Below are positions 7,553 to 14,159 of a DNA stretch of 14,159 nucleotides, piece by piece; the stretch's first letter is position 1, and each line of letters begins with the position of its first letter. Origin of the DNA: Hyphomicrobiales bacterium (lineage in GTDB: Bacteria > Pseudomonadota > Alphaproteobacteria > Rhizobiales > HXMU1428-3); NCBI GenBank assembly GCA_021775385.1, contig JAJFHW010000325.1, positions 1-14,159 of the forward strand, in the 5' to 3' direction. The notes beneath the pieces were generated by a model. That model ran no database searches and was not told where the DNA came from. It saw only the letters and a list, made by a program, of their open reading frames with translations. Position numbers and translations under genes: made by a program.

Positions 7553-8457
7553 GTGCGTTGATTAGCATTTTAGCACTTGGAGGGCTTTCGCTCTTTATTA
7601 TGTTTGTTCCGTTGTGGCAGCGCCGCTCTGACCGCTCGCTAGGAACTGGTATTGAAACCAATGACCTTTCCGTTCAATGGGAAAGTGAAAAAGATCGCTT
7701 GGTTAAAGAGCAAAATGACCTAGATGTTGCCTTGGCTGAAGGTAAAATCACTGAAGAAACTCACAAAGTTGAACGTGAACAGGTGATGGAAGATGCCAAA
7801 CGAGCGCTGAATAAACTGCGCCAAGCGCGCAGTATGAGTGAAAAACTCGCAACGAGAGCGCATCATAAAGCACGCGCTTACCCAAGCTATGGGATGGGCT
7901 TTGCCGCTGCAATTTTGATTGCTACAGGTGGCTTGATTGTTCATCTCAAGGGGCTAGATGTTGTGCGCAAAGTTAACCCGCAAGAAGTGGCTCAAAACAC
8001 CACAATGCCAGAAATTAAAAAGATGGTAGCAACTTTGGAGAAACGGGTTGCTGAAGGTGGTGGTAGCAAGCGAGAGCAAATGATGCTGGCTCGATCATTT
8101 CTTGTTCTCGGGCGCAAAGCAGACTCTATTGCGCTTTACAAAAAAATAGTTACTGAGAACAAAGGTGAAGTTAGCGCTCTTATGGCGCTTGGAGAAATTC
8201 ACTTTAATTCAAAAGAAAAACAAGACCAATCAGAGGCGCTAAAATATTTCAATCAGGCACTTGATGTTGAGCCAGATAAGCCTGAAGCGCTTTGGTATAA
8301 ATCTTTGGCTTTGATCCGTGACAGGAAAATCGAAGAATCACGCAAAATACTGGTGCGACTGAAGACCGTCGCAAAGGATAATAAAAAGGCACAAGATGCT
8401 GTGAAGCAACTACTTGCCGAACTGGATAAAAATCGGGCTAAGCCCCAGGAAAAATGA
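7549..8457 (+). CDS. ccmI: Cytochrome c biogenesis protein CcmI (CycH), TPR-containing
   Basis: A 302-residue protein with the CcmI layout: membrane helix 1 (3-21), a charged cytoplasmic loop with coiled-coil character (about 41-108), membrane helix 2 (115-133), and a periplasmic TPR region (about 155-280, with units such as EALKYFNQALDVEPDKPEALWYKSLAL). The TPR part presents apocytochrome c to the CcmF-CcmH haem lyase. It appears shorter than many alphaproteobacterial CycH proteins. It is the last gene of the overlapping ccmFGHI block; 93 bases separate its stop from hemA. Confidence 0.92.
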   Translation: MSALISILALGGLSLFIMFVPLWQRRSDRSLGTGIETNDLSVQWESEKDRLVKEQNDLDVALAEGKITEETHKVEREQVMEDAKRALNKLRQARSMSEKLATRAHHKARAYPSYGMGFAAAILIATGGLIVHLKGLDVVRKVNPQEVAQNTTMPEIKKMVATLEKRVAEGGGSKREQMMLARSFLVLGRKADSIALYKKIVTENKGEVSALMALGEIHFNSKEKQDQSEALKYFNQALDVEPDKPEALWYKSLALIRDRKIEESRKILVRLKTVAKDNKKAQDAVKQLLAELDKNRAKPQEK

Positions 8458-8466
8458 AACCAAGAG

Positions 8467-8522
8467 AGTCTGAGCTAACTTAAACTGAACTTACCAGTTC
8501 AGATAAAAAGCTCACAAAGACT
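8467..8522 (+). promoter_or_regulatory. Foldable two-helix leader upstream of hemA
   Basis: The 56 bases before hemA can form an outer stem, AGTCTGAGCT (8467-8476) with AGCTC (8509-8513) and AGACT (8518-8522), with ACAA bulged. Inside it is a perfect 7-bp hairpin, CTGAACT (8485-8491) and AGTTCAG (8496-8502), closed by a TACC tetraloop. In all, 17 pairs are possible. There is no T run after it, so it is not a standard terminator. The Shine-Dalgarno AAGGA lies about 17 bases downstream. It may be an RNA control element, an operator, or a processing site between ccmI and hemA. Confidence 0.45.
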
Positions 8523-8550
8523 GCTCTATTGGGGTTAGAAAGGAAATATC

Positions 8551-9804
8551 ATGTTTCACTATGATCAGTGTCTTGAAGACCATATTAAATCACTTCAGGA
8601 TGAGGGCCGGTACCGCGTCTTTTTAGACTTGGAGCGAATCGTTGGTCAATATCCAAAAGCTTATAATTTTGGAGATTATACCTCTGTTGACGGTAAGTGC
8701 CCGCGCAACACACTGGAACCTTTGAGTGATATTACCGTTTGGTGCTCTAATGATTATCTTGGCATGGGACAACATCCTGATGTTTTAGCCTCGATGAAAG
8801 ATGCTATTGACCGGATGGGTGCTGGCGCTGGTGGAACGCGTAATATTTCAGGCAACCATCACTTGATTGTTGAATTGGAAAAAGAACTTGCTGACCTTCA
8901 TAATAAAGAAGCGTCGCTTGTGTTCTCTTCTGGATATGTGGCGAATGAATCGACACTTAGCACACTATCTAAATTGTTGCCTGGGTGCGTGATGATTTCA
9001 GATGAGCTTAATCATGCCTCTATGATACAGGGGATATTGCATGGCAAAGCTGAAAAACGTGTTTTCCGCCATAATGACCTTGAGCATTTGGAAGAAATTT
9101 TGAAGGAGATTGACCCTTCTCGCCCTAAACTGCTTGCTTTTGAAAGTGTTTATTCAATGGACGGCGATATTTGCCCCATGGAAGAAATATTGGATCTAGC
9201 GGATAAATATAATGCCTTCACTTATTTAGATGAAGTTCATGCTGTTGGTATGTATGGCCCTAGAGGCGGTGGTATTGCTGATCGTGAAGGGCTTATGGAG
9301 CGTGTTGATATCATCCAGGGCACACTTGCGAAAGCTTATGGGGTTATTGGTGGATATATTTCAGGTAAAAGCTCTACTATTGATGCTATTCGTAGCTACG
9401 CAAGCGGCTTTATATTCACAACAACACTGCCGCCGGCTGTTGCATCAGGTGCTTTGACCAGTGTTCGTCATTTAAAAGACTCTGACAGTGAGAGAAAATT
9501 GCAACAAGAACGCGCATCAGAACTGCGTACCCTTTTATCTGAGGCTGAGATTCCCTATATAGATAGTGTGACACACATTGTTCCCGTATTGGTGGGTGAC
9601 CCTGTGCTTTGCAAGGAAGTTTCAGATAGGCTACTTGGGCAATTTGGTATGTATATTCAACCTATTAATTACCCAACTGTGCCACGTGGGACTGAGCGTT
9701 TGCGCATCACACCTGGGCCACTTCACTCAAGTGAAATGTTGAAAGAGTTAGTTTCAGCCCTATCTAAAATTTGGTCAGAAATAAAATTGCCCAGAGCTGC
9801 TTAG
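8551..9804 (+). CDS. hemA: 5-Aminolevulinate synthase (C4 pathway)
   Basis: A 417-residue cytosolic PLP enzyme joining glycine and succinyl-CoA to give 5-aminolevulinate, the first step of haem synthesis in alphaproteobacteria. The family pattern is clear: [13 protein letters not shown] (64-76), [15 protein letters not shown] (90-104), SMIQG (157-161), [12 protein letters not shown] (225-236) with Asp 227 and His 230 at the cofactor, and [13 protein letters not shown] (257-269) with Lys 261 as the Schiff-base lysine. Its length is typical or slightly long. AAGGA lies 6 bases before the ATG. It lies between ccmI and ccmE, linking haem supply with cytochrome c maturation. Two Cys-Pro pairs (50-51 and 208-209) resemble minimal haem-regulatory motifs, but their role is unproven. 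A terminator-like hairpin follows. Confidence 0.97.
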   Translation: MFHYDQCLEDHIKSLQDEGRYRVFLDLERIVGQYPKAYNFGDYTSVDGKCPRNTLEPLSDITVWCSNDYLGMGQHPDVLASMKDAIDRMGAGAGGTRNISGNHHLIVELEKELADLHNKEASLVFSSGYVANESTLSTLSKLLPGCVMISDELNHASMIQGILHGKAEKRVFRHNDLEHLEEILKEIDPSRPKLLAFESVYSMDGDICPMEEILDLADKYNAFTYLDEVHAVGMYGPRGGGIADREGLMERVDIIQGTLAKAYGVIGGYISGKSSTIDAIRSYASGFIFTTTLPPAVASGALTSVRHLKDSDSERKLQQERASELRTLLSEAEIPYIDSVTHIVPVLVGDPVLCKEVSDRLLGQFGMYIQPINYPTVPRGTERLRITPGPLHSSEMLKELVSALSKIWSEIKLPRAA

Positions 9805-9814
9805 TTTGTGCGGC

Positions 9815-9846
9815 TTAGAGTGTTTTATACGCTCTAAATATTTTTT
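9815..9846 (+). terminator. Rho-independent terminator after hemA
   Basis: TTAGAGTG (9815-9822) and CGCTCTAA (9830-9837) form an 8-bp stem with one G-U pair and a 7-base loop, followed after three bases by six T (9841-9846). It begins 10 bases after the hemA stop. The stem is AT-rich, so termination may be partial. Confidence 0.65.
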
Positions 9847-9850
9847 AACT

Positions 9851-9888
9851 CACTTTTTTGCAAAAAGTGCTTTATGGAGAGAATTCTC
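9851..9888 (+). promoter_or_regulatory. Leader hairpin and palindrome overlapping the ccmE ribosome-binding site
   Basis: CACTTTTT (9851-9858) and AAAAAGTG (9862-9869) form a perfect 8-bp stem with a 3-base loop. Ten bases on, GAGAATTCTC (9879-9888) is a perfect palindrome that includes part of the GGAGAG Shine-Dalgarno sequence of ccmE. The elements could tune access to the start at 9891, or be chance structure. Confidence 0.35.
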
Positions 9889-9890
9889 AG

Positions 9891-10346
9891 ATGACTAGAA
9901 AGAAAAAACGTGCCGTGGTGATTGCTGGTGCTTTAACACTTCTTTTTGTCAGTGTTGGTCTTGTTGCTTTTGCTTTTAAAGATAATTTGGTATTTTTCCT
10001 CACACCTACTGATGTGATGGCTGGAAAAGCAAAAGGCTCAAGTAAATTACGCATTGGTGGAATGGTTGAAAACGGGTCATTAAAACGTCTTGAAGACGGT
10101 TTGACCGTTTCTTTCCAAGTTACAGACTTTAGTCACTCTATTCCTGTCACTTATACAGGACTTTTGCCTAATTTATTTAAGGAAGGACAAGGGGTTATCG
10201 CTGAGGGTTCTTTTGAACAAAATGGCAAATTTAAAGCCAAAACTATTCTTGCTAAACATGATGAAAAGTATGTTCCTCGTGAGCTGCAGGAAACAATGAA
10301 GAAAAAACCCAAAACCGAGATGGAGACGGAAACAAAGAGCTACTAA
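9891..10346 (+). CDS. ccmE: Haem chaperone CcmE (CycJ)
   Basis: A 151-residue periplasmic haem chaperone that binds haem covalently and passes it to the CcmF lyase. An N-terminal anchor helix (about 8-29) follows the basic MTRKKKR. A beta-barrel domain follows, with LRIGGMVENGSL (53-64) and FKEGQGVIAEGSF. The haem-binding histidine is His 123 in LAKHDEKYVP, with Tyr 127 as expected for the HxxxY type. The C-terminus is polar. The start is ATG 9891, preceded 9 bases earlier by GGAGAG; the longer TTG start at 9858 falls inside a hairpin and lacks a Shine-Dalgarno sequence. The gene is set apart from ccmFGHI by hemA and a terminator, an uncommon order. Confidence 0.95.
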   Translation: MTRKKKRAVVIAGALTLLFVSVGLVAFAFKDNLVFFLTPTDVMAGKAKGSSKLRIGGMVENGSLKRLEDGLTVSFQVTDFSHSIPVTYTGLLPNLFKEGQGVIAEGSFEQNGKFKAKTILAKHDEKYVPRELQETMKKKPKTEMETETKSY

Positions 10347-10385
10347 TTATCAATGCAAATTCTTATATAAAAAATATATCTTAAA

Positions 10386-10399
10386 TTGACATAGATCAA
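10386..10399 (+). promoter_or_regulatory. FNR box upstream of the fnr-type gene
   Basis: TTGACATAGATCAA has perfect half-sites of the TTGA-N6-TCAA FNR/anaerobox. It lies 50 bases before the preferred fnr start at 10449, indicating autoregulation. Whether it activates or represses cannot be told, because the promoter elements are not clear. Confidence 0.75.
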
Positions 10400-10448
10400 T
10401 AATATCGTGCAAAGTAAGTTAAGCCTTTGCGCATATATAGGAATGATC

Positions 10449-11216
10449 ATGCATAATAAAAACGTTATTTCTTTGAACACACATAAGTCTAATTGCGGTT
10501 CGGATCATCCGGTATGCCAAGCGTGCGAAGTTAGAGCTTGTGGCATGTGTTCTGAGCTCGATACTGATAATTTGCATGAATTACGCAAGATTACCCGTTT
10601 GAAGGAATATAAAGCTGGTGATCAGATTTTTTGCGATGATGAGCCAACGGAAAATTATGCAACCATCAAAAATGGAATCGTAAAGCTTTCTAAAATTTTA
10701 CCTGATGGCCGCCAGCAGACCATTGGGCTAGGTTTTCCACCGGATTTCATAGGCAGAGCGTTTAAAGATAAAAATTCATCCTTTGCCAGCGCGCTCACCG
10801 ATGTAACCGTCTGTACGTTTCCACGCGAATTATTTAATGACTACCTTAAAGCAACACCAACCCTTGAACATAAGCTCTTTGAACTCACTTTAAACGAGCT
10901 TGATTCAGCGCGAGAATGGATGTTGATGCTTGGTCGGATGACAGCACTTGAGAAAGTTGCAGCTCTTTTACTGAATTTTTCTGAGCGATTGCATAATGCG
11001 CGTCTATTACAAGGATTGGAAAGCGAGAAAAATAAATTTGAACTTCTCCTTACCAGAGCAGAAATTTCTGATTTTCTTGGGCTAACGATTGAAACTGTGA
11101 GCCGTCAATTTTCGCTACTCAAGCAAAAAAATCTCATTAGCATTCAAAATCAAAGGTTTATTGATATTACAGATCGCCCTGCTCTTGATAAGCTTGCCGG
11201 CCATGAGAACTATTAA
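10449..11216 (+). CDS. fnr: FNR/FnrL-type oxygen-sensing transcriptional regulator
   Basis: A 255-residue Crp/FNR protein. The N-terminal cysteines C23-x2-C26-x7-C34 plus a central Cys 122 fit a 4Fe-4S cluster that is lost in oxygen, as in FnrL/FnrN; Cys 16, Cys 31 and Cys 62 are additional. A cyclic-nucleotide-binding-like barrel (about 42-150) and dimer helix precede the helix-turn-helix LTRAEISDFLGLTIETVSRQ (201-220). Its E215, S218 and R219 match the E..SR signature that reads TTGA half-sites. The start at 10449 has AGGA 6 bases upstream; the GTG at 10407 and ATG at 10443 are alternatives but have poorer signals. The perfect FNR boxes before this gene and before ccoN point to autocontrol and control of the cbb3 oxidase. 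FnrL, FnrN and FixK2-like names are all possible. Confidence 0.92.
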   Translation: MHNKNVISLNTHKSNCGSDHPVCQACEVRACGMCSELDTDNLHELRKITRLKEYKAGDQIFCDDEPTENYATIKNGIVKLSKILPDGRQQTIGLGFPPDFIGRAFKDKNSSFASALTDVTVCTFPRELFNDYLKATPTLEHKLFELTLNELDSAREWMLMLGRMTALEKVAALLLNFSERLHNARLLQGLESEKNKFELLLTRAEISDFLGLTIETVSRQFSLLKQKNLISIQNQRFIDITDRPALDKLAGHENY

Positions 11217-11334
11217 TTTATAGATTTTGATTTAATAGCTTAGTTTTTTCTCCCTCGAAATAGCCTGAAAATTCTAGTTTTAAATTTTTATCGCCTCTGC
11301 GACAATCTGCCTCACCCCCCTTTAATGCATGAAA

Positions 11335-11348
11335 TTGACTTACATCAA
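11335..11348 (+). promoter_or_regulatory. FNR box upstream of ccoNOQP
   Basis: TTGACTTACATCAA is a perfect TTGA-N6-TCAA site, centred at 11341.5. If it acts at the usual -41.5 position, transcription would start near 11383, leaving a leader of about 140 bases. The gene-free stretch 11217-11526 otherwise holds the palindrome and leader structures listed here; no terminator for fnr was found in it. Confidence 0.8.
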
Positions 11349-11366
11349 TACATCCCATTAGTGCGA

Positions 11367-11378
11367 TGTCTTAAGACA
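11367..11378. repeat. 12-bp perfect palindrome at the predicted ccoN promoter
   Basis: TGTCTTAAGACA is a perfect palindrome whose centre is 31 bases after the centre of the FNR box. It covers the place where the -10 element would be if the FNR box acts at -41.5. The -10 match itself is poor (TTAAGA), so the palindrome may be a second operator. Confidence 0.4.
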
Positions 11379-11388
11379 GGGGTGTGGG

Positions 11389-11424
11389 ACAGTTTTTATG
11401 AATTAAGAGTGAAATAAAAACTGT
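11389..11424 (+). repeat. 11-bp perfect inverted repeat in the ccoN leader
   Basis: ACAGTTTTTAT (11389-11399) and ATAAAAACTGT (11414-11424) are exact reverse complements around a 14-base loop. If transcription starts near 11383, this stem would sit at the very 5' end of the ccoNOQP messenger, where it could stabilise the transcript. It is not followed by a T run. Confidence 0.5.
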
Positions 11425-11500
11425 GGTTTGTATTACTTCTGCTCTGTTGTCATGCACCCAATGATTTCTTCATTGTCCTCCCAAATATATTTTAAACCAC
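11423..11500 (+). promoter_or_regulatory. Second foldable block of the ccoN leader
   Basis: GTGGTTT (11423-11429) can pair with AAACCAC (11494-11500), closing a loop that contains a further hairpin, CAATGA-TTTCT-TCATTG (11459-11475). Its first two bases overlap the preceding 11-bp stem, so the two folds compete slightly. It ends 13 bases before the Shine-Dalgarno sequence. Function inferred only. Confidence 0.3.
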
Positions 11501-11526
11501 TTACTAACTAACCATGAGGACTTCTG

Positions 11527-13140
11527 ATGGATCCTATCAGCACCATTGCTGCAGCAGCCGCAACTCTGCTCGCAATCATTTTAGCTTTATATTCCTCAGC
11601 TCAGGCCCATGACACAGTGTTTGCCGTTCACATGATGATCTTTGCAATCGCTGGTGGCTTGACGCTTTTTTTCCTTATTCGAAATTGTTCTTTTACAACT
11701 GTTAAGGCTACCGGGCCTCAGATGTATAATGACTCTATTGTTCGATACGGGATTATAGCAACGTTATTCTGGGGTATTATCGGATTTGCTGTTGGTGTTC
11801 TCATCGCCAGCCAATTAGCTTTTCCGGCTCTTAATTTTGACCTGCCATGGACAAACTTTGGCCGGTTACGCCCCCTTCATACATCCGCTGTGGTTTTTGC
11901 GTTTTGTGGCAATGCTCTTATAGCAACAAGTTTTTATGTGGTTCAACGAACCTGTCGGACACCACTTGCTTTTGGTGGGTTGGCCTGGTTTGTTTTTTGG
12001 GGTTATCAGCTTTTTATTGTATTGGCTGCGACTGGCTATGTACTAGGCTCAACTCAAACTAAAGAATATGCAGAACCTGAATGGCATGTCGATTTATGGC
12101 TAACAGTTGTTTGGGTCGCTTATTTAATTGTGTTTTTCTTTACGCTGTTGCGTCGCAGGGAACCGCATATCTATGTGGCGAATTGGTTTTACCTGGCCTT
12201 TATAGTCACCGTTGCCATGCTTCACGTTGTGAATGGGTTGGCTGTGCCGGTATCTGCGTTTTCTTCGCATAGTTATGCGGCATTCTCAGGCGTACAAAGC
12301 GCGCTTGTGCAGTGGTGGTATGGGCACAATGCGGTTGGCTTTTTCCTAACAGCCGGCTTCTTGGGCATGATGTATTACTTTGTCCCTAAACAAGCGAACC
12401 GGCCTGTTTACTCTTATCGTCTTTCAATCATTCACTTTTGGGCGGTGATCTTCCTTTATATTTGGGCTGGTCCACACCACTTGCATTACACAGCTTTACC
12501 AGATTGGGCACAAAATCTTGGCATGGTCTTTTCTATCATGCTGTGGATGCCAAGTTGGGGCGGGATGATCAATGGTCTTATGACCCTTTCTGGAGCATGG
12601 GACAAACTCCGTACTGACCCGATCTTGCGGATGATGGTTGCCTCTATTGCTTTCTATGGCATGGCGACTTTCGAAGGACCTCTTATGTCTATTAAAGCTG
12701 TTAACAGTCTTAGCCATTACACTGACTGGACTATTGGTCACGTGCATTCTGGTGCGCTTGGTTGGAACGCTCTTGTTTCATTCGGTGCAATTTATTTCAT
12801 GGTACCGAAATTATGGAGCCGTAAGGAACTTTATAGTCTTAAGCTTGTTAACTGGCATTTCTGGACTGCCATGATGGGCATCGTGATTTACGCGTCTTCA
12901 ATGTGGGTTTCTGGCATTATGCAGGGCTTAATGTGGCGCGAATATAATAGCGATGGTTTCCTTGTTTACTCATTTGCTGAGACCGTTGTTCAGATGCATC
13001 CGTTCTATGTTCTTAGAGCCGCAGGTGGTCTGATGTTCCTCATTGGTGGTGTGATCATGATCTACAATGTGTGGCGCACCATTAGAGGTGAGGTCAAAGT
13101 CGATCAACCTGTATCTCAAATCATAACTGTTGGAGCATAG
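11527..13140 (+). CDS. ccoN: Cytochrome cbb3 oxidase subunit I, CcoN (FixN)
   Basis: A 537-residue catalytic subunit of the high-affinity cbb3 terminal oxidase in the inner membrane, reducing oxygen to water and pumping protons. Metal ligands are in place: His 118 (RLRPLHTS) and His 407 for low-spin haem b, His 405 for high-spin haem b3 ([12 protein letters not shown]), and His 267, His 317 and His 318 for CuB. Tyr 311 in [12 protein letters not shown] is placed as the tyrosine cross-linked to the first CuB histidine. The protein is about 60 residues longer at the N-terminus than the Pseudomonas form, adding hydrophobic segments, as in rhizobial FixN. GAGGA lies 6 bases before the ATG. First gene of ccoNOQP, behind a perfect FNR box. 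Confidence 0.97.
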   Translation: MDPISTIAAAAATLLAIILALYSSAQAHDTVFAVHMMIFAIAGGLTLFFLIRNCSFTTVKATGPQMYNDSIVRYGIIATLFWGIIGFAVGVLIASQLAFPALNFDLPWTNFGRLRPLHTSAVVFAFCGNALIATSFYVVQRTCRTPLAFGGLAWFVFWGYQLFIVLAATGYVLGSTQTKEYAEPEWHVDLWLTVVWVAYLIVFFFTLLRRREPHIYVANWFYLAFIVTVAMLHVVNGLAVPVSAFSSHSYAAFSGVQSALVQWWYGHNAVGFFLTAGFLGMMYYFVPKQANRPVYSYRLSIIHFWAVIFLYIWAGPHHLHYTALPDWAQNLGMVFSIMLWMPSWGGMINGLMTLSGAWDKLRTDPILRMMVASIAFYGMATFEGPLMSIKAVNSLSHYTDWTIGHVHSGALGWNALVSFGAIYFMVPKLWSRKELYSLKLVNWHFWTAMMGIVIYASSMWVSGIMQGLMWREYNSDGFLVYSFAETVVQMHPFYVLRAAGGLMFLIGGVIMIYNVWRTIRGEVKVDQPVSQIITVGA

Positions 13141-13150
13141 GAGAAAAATG

Positions 13151-13870
13151 ATGAATCACGGAACAATTGAAAGAAATGGTTCTCTCTTGCTTGTCCTTAG
13201 CTTGCTAGTTGTGGCTATTGGTGGCTTGGTGGAAATTGCACCCTTATTTTATCTCGAAAATACGATTGAGAAAGTTAAGGGCGTGCGTCCTTATTCTCCT
13301 CTCGAATTGATGGGACAGAACATCTACAAACGGGAAGGGTGTAACCTTTGTCATAGTCAGATGATCCGTCCCTTTAAAGATGAAGTCGAGCGCTATGGAC
13401 ATTATTCTCTCGCTGCCGAGAGTATGTATGACCACCCGTTTCTTTGGGGATCTAAGAGAACTGGGCCTGATTTAGCTCGTGTTGGTGGACGGTATTCAGA
13501 TGAATGGCATCGGGAGCATATGAAAGCGCCCAGGAATTTGGTGCCTGAATCTGTAATGCCTGGATACCCATTTTTAATGCAACCTTTGAAAGTGCACGAC
13601 ATTCAAGCTCACTTAAAAGTTAATAAACTATTAGGTGTTCCTTACACAAAAGATCAAATTGACAATGCCGCCGTTGACCTGGTTTCGCAAGCAAACCCTG
13701 ACTCTGATGGGGCTGAAGATGTCGAGGCTCGGTACCCGAAAGCTTTGGTCAGGGACTTTGATGGCAAACCTGAGACTTTAACTGAAATGGATGCATTGAT
13801 TGCTTATTTGCAAGTGCTTGGAACCATGGTCGATTTCTCAACTTACGATGCAAAAGCCAATTTAAGATAG
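13151..13870 (+). CDS. ccoO: Cytochrome cbb3 oxidase subunit II, CcoO (FixO)
   Basis: A 239-residue membrane-anchored monohaem cytochrome c that passes electrons to CcoN. One N-terminal helix (about 11-34) anchors it. The haem c site is CNLCH (64-68), and the axial methionine is Met 136 in SVMPGYPF. Conserved stretches [20 protein letters not shown] and [16 protein letters not shown] support the call. Its haem must be attached by the Ccm system encoded upstream. AGGAG lies 7 bases before ATG 13151 and 4 bases before ATG 13148; the former spacing is better, but the start could be either. The TTG at 13130 inside ccoN is unlikely. Confidence 0.96.
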   Translation: MNHGTIERNGSLLLVLSLLVVAIGGLVEIAPLFYLENTIEKVKGVRPYSPLELMGQNIYKREGCNLCHSQMIRPFKDEVERYGHYSLAAESMYDHPFLWGSKRTGPDLARVGGRYSDEWHREHMKAPRNLVPESVMPGYPFLMQPLKVHDIQAHLKVNKLLGVPYTKDQIDNAAVDLVSQANPDSDGAEDVEARYPKALVRDFDGKPETLTEMDALIAYLQVLGTMVDFSTYDAKANLR

Positions 13871-13880
13871 GAGCTCTTTC

Positions 13881-14048
13881 ATGGAAACTTACACCGCAAT
13901 GCGAGCCTTTGCTGATAGTTGGGGCTTACTTTATATGGTTCTGATTTTTCTAGGCGTTTGCTTTTTTGCATTCCGACCTGGCTCTAAAAAAATCTATGAC
14001 GAACAAGCCCGTATTCCCCTCAATGAGGAGCACCCCAATAATGACTAA
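13881..14048 (+). CDS. ccoQ: Cytochrome cbb3 oxidase subunit CcoQ (FixQ)
   Basis: A 55-residue protein (begins METYTAMRAFADSWG) with a single membrane helix (about 13-31) and FRPGSKKIYDEQARIPL after it, the standard CcoQ pattern. CcoQ stabilises the oxidase complex or its interaction with CcoP. AGGAG lies 10-14 bases before the ATG, 10 bases after the ccoO stop. Its last 8 bases overlap the start of ccoP. Its small size and position between ccoO and ccoP make the call secure. Confidence 0.92.
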   Translation: METYTAMRAFADSWGLLYMVLIFLGVCFFAFRPGSKKIYDEQARIPLNEEHPNND

Positions 14049-14159
14049 AAGACCTATCGATGAATTTACAGGAACTGAAACAACTGGCCATGAATGGGAT
14101 GGCATTCGCGAGCTTGACACCCCTATGCCACGCTGGTGGTTGATAACCTTTTATTTATG
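14041..14159 (+). CDS. ccoP: Cytochrome cbb3 oxidase subunit III, CcoP (FixP), N-terminal part only
   Basis: The first 39 residues are visible before the right edge cuts the gene. They carry the CcoP N-terminal signature TGHEWDGIRELDTPMPRWW followed by the start of the first membrane helix. The complete protein is expected to be a dihaem cytochrome c passing electrons to CcoO and CcoN; the haem motifs are outside the window. GAGGAG stands 10 bases before the ATG, inside ccoQ, so translation is probably coupled. Confidence 0.93.
   Translation, partial: MTKRPIDEFTGTETTGHEWDGIRELDTPMPRWWLITFYL

Noticed and set aside
8485..8502. Hairpin before hemA as a rho-independent terminator
   Set aside because: No T run follows on either strand, so it is better described as a leader element or operator.
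9858..9890. Longer TTG start for ccmE
   Set aside because: The extension lies in a hairpin and has no ribosome-binding site; ATG 9891 has a good one and gives the usual CcmE N-terminus.
10407..10448. GTG start for the FNR-type gene
   Set aside because: No Shine-Dalgarno sequence, close to the FNR box, and the added residues are not typical; ATG 10449 has AGGA at 6 bases.
12496..12747. Minus-strand reading frame inside ccoN
   Set aside because: Antisense shadow of a well-conserved oxidase gene, no ribosome-binding site and no recognisable protein features.
1..14159. CRISPR arrays, tRNA, rRNA or phage genes
   Set aside because: No regularly spaced repeats, no tRNA-like folds or rRNA motifs, and no phage or transposase proteins were recognised on either strand.

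Overview
This 14.2 kb window looks like chromosomal DNA of a moderately AT-rich alphaproteobacterium. The evidence is a complete C4-pathway 5-aminolevulinate synthase (HemA), a system I cytochrome c maturation set of alphaproteobacterial type, an FnrL/FnrN-like regulator, and a cbb3 oxidase operon whose CcoN is long at the N-terminus, as in rhizobial FixN. The species cannot be named from the sequence. No tRNA, rRNA, CRISPR array or intact insertion sequence was seen.

Left part (1-2740) is accessory in character and visibly richer in A/T. A HEAT-repeat-like gene enters from the left edge and is broken by a one-base frame change near a run of six T (395-400), giving reading frames 2-448 and 384-1580. 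Its C-terminal part resembles the repeat region of DUF4132/MolR-type proteins, from memory. Convergent to it, on the minus strand, lies a secreted protein joining an MliC lysozyme-inhibitor-like domain to a bacterial SH3 domain (1685-2317). A gene-free stretch of about 420 bases (2318-2740) follows. It carries the minus-strand promoter, a possible gene relic, a perfect 10-bp inverted repeat, and a cluster of GTGAGA/TCTC repeats just before the next gene.

Central part (2741-8457): a MocR-family regulator (GntR DNA-binding domain plus aminotransferase-like domain) whose cofactor pocket departs from the family pattern at several positions. After it come ccmF, ccmG, ccmH and ccmI, packed with 0 to 4 bases of overlap. 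Together they make the haem lyase and thiol-reduction half of cytochrome c maturation.

Right part (8458-14159): hemA starts haem synthesis and is preceded by a leader that can fold into a two-helix structure. A terminator-like hairpin separates it from ccmE, the periplasmic haem chaperone. A 4Fe-4S FNR-type regulator follows, then ccoN, ccoO, ccoQ and the start of ccoP (cut by the right edge). Perfect TTGA-N6-TCAA boxes stand before both fnr and ccoN, so the oxidase and its regulator are very probably under oxygen control.

The segment from 4485 to the right edge therefore puts in one place haem production, haem delivery and attachment to cytochrome c, the c-type-cytochrome-containing high-affinity oxidase, and the oxygen sensor that would switch it on. 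The ccmABCD transport genes are not in the window. The points most worth a second look are the hemA leader fold, the unusual MocR pocket and its possible link to haem or PLP status, the structured ccoN leader, and the frame-broken HEAT gene. I found no clear evidence of an entirely new system.
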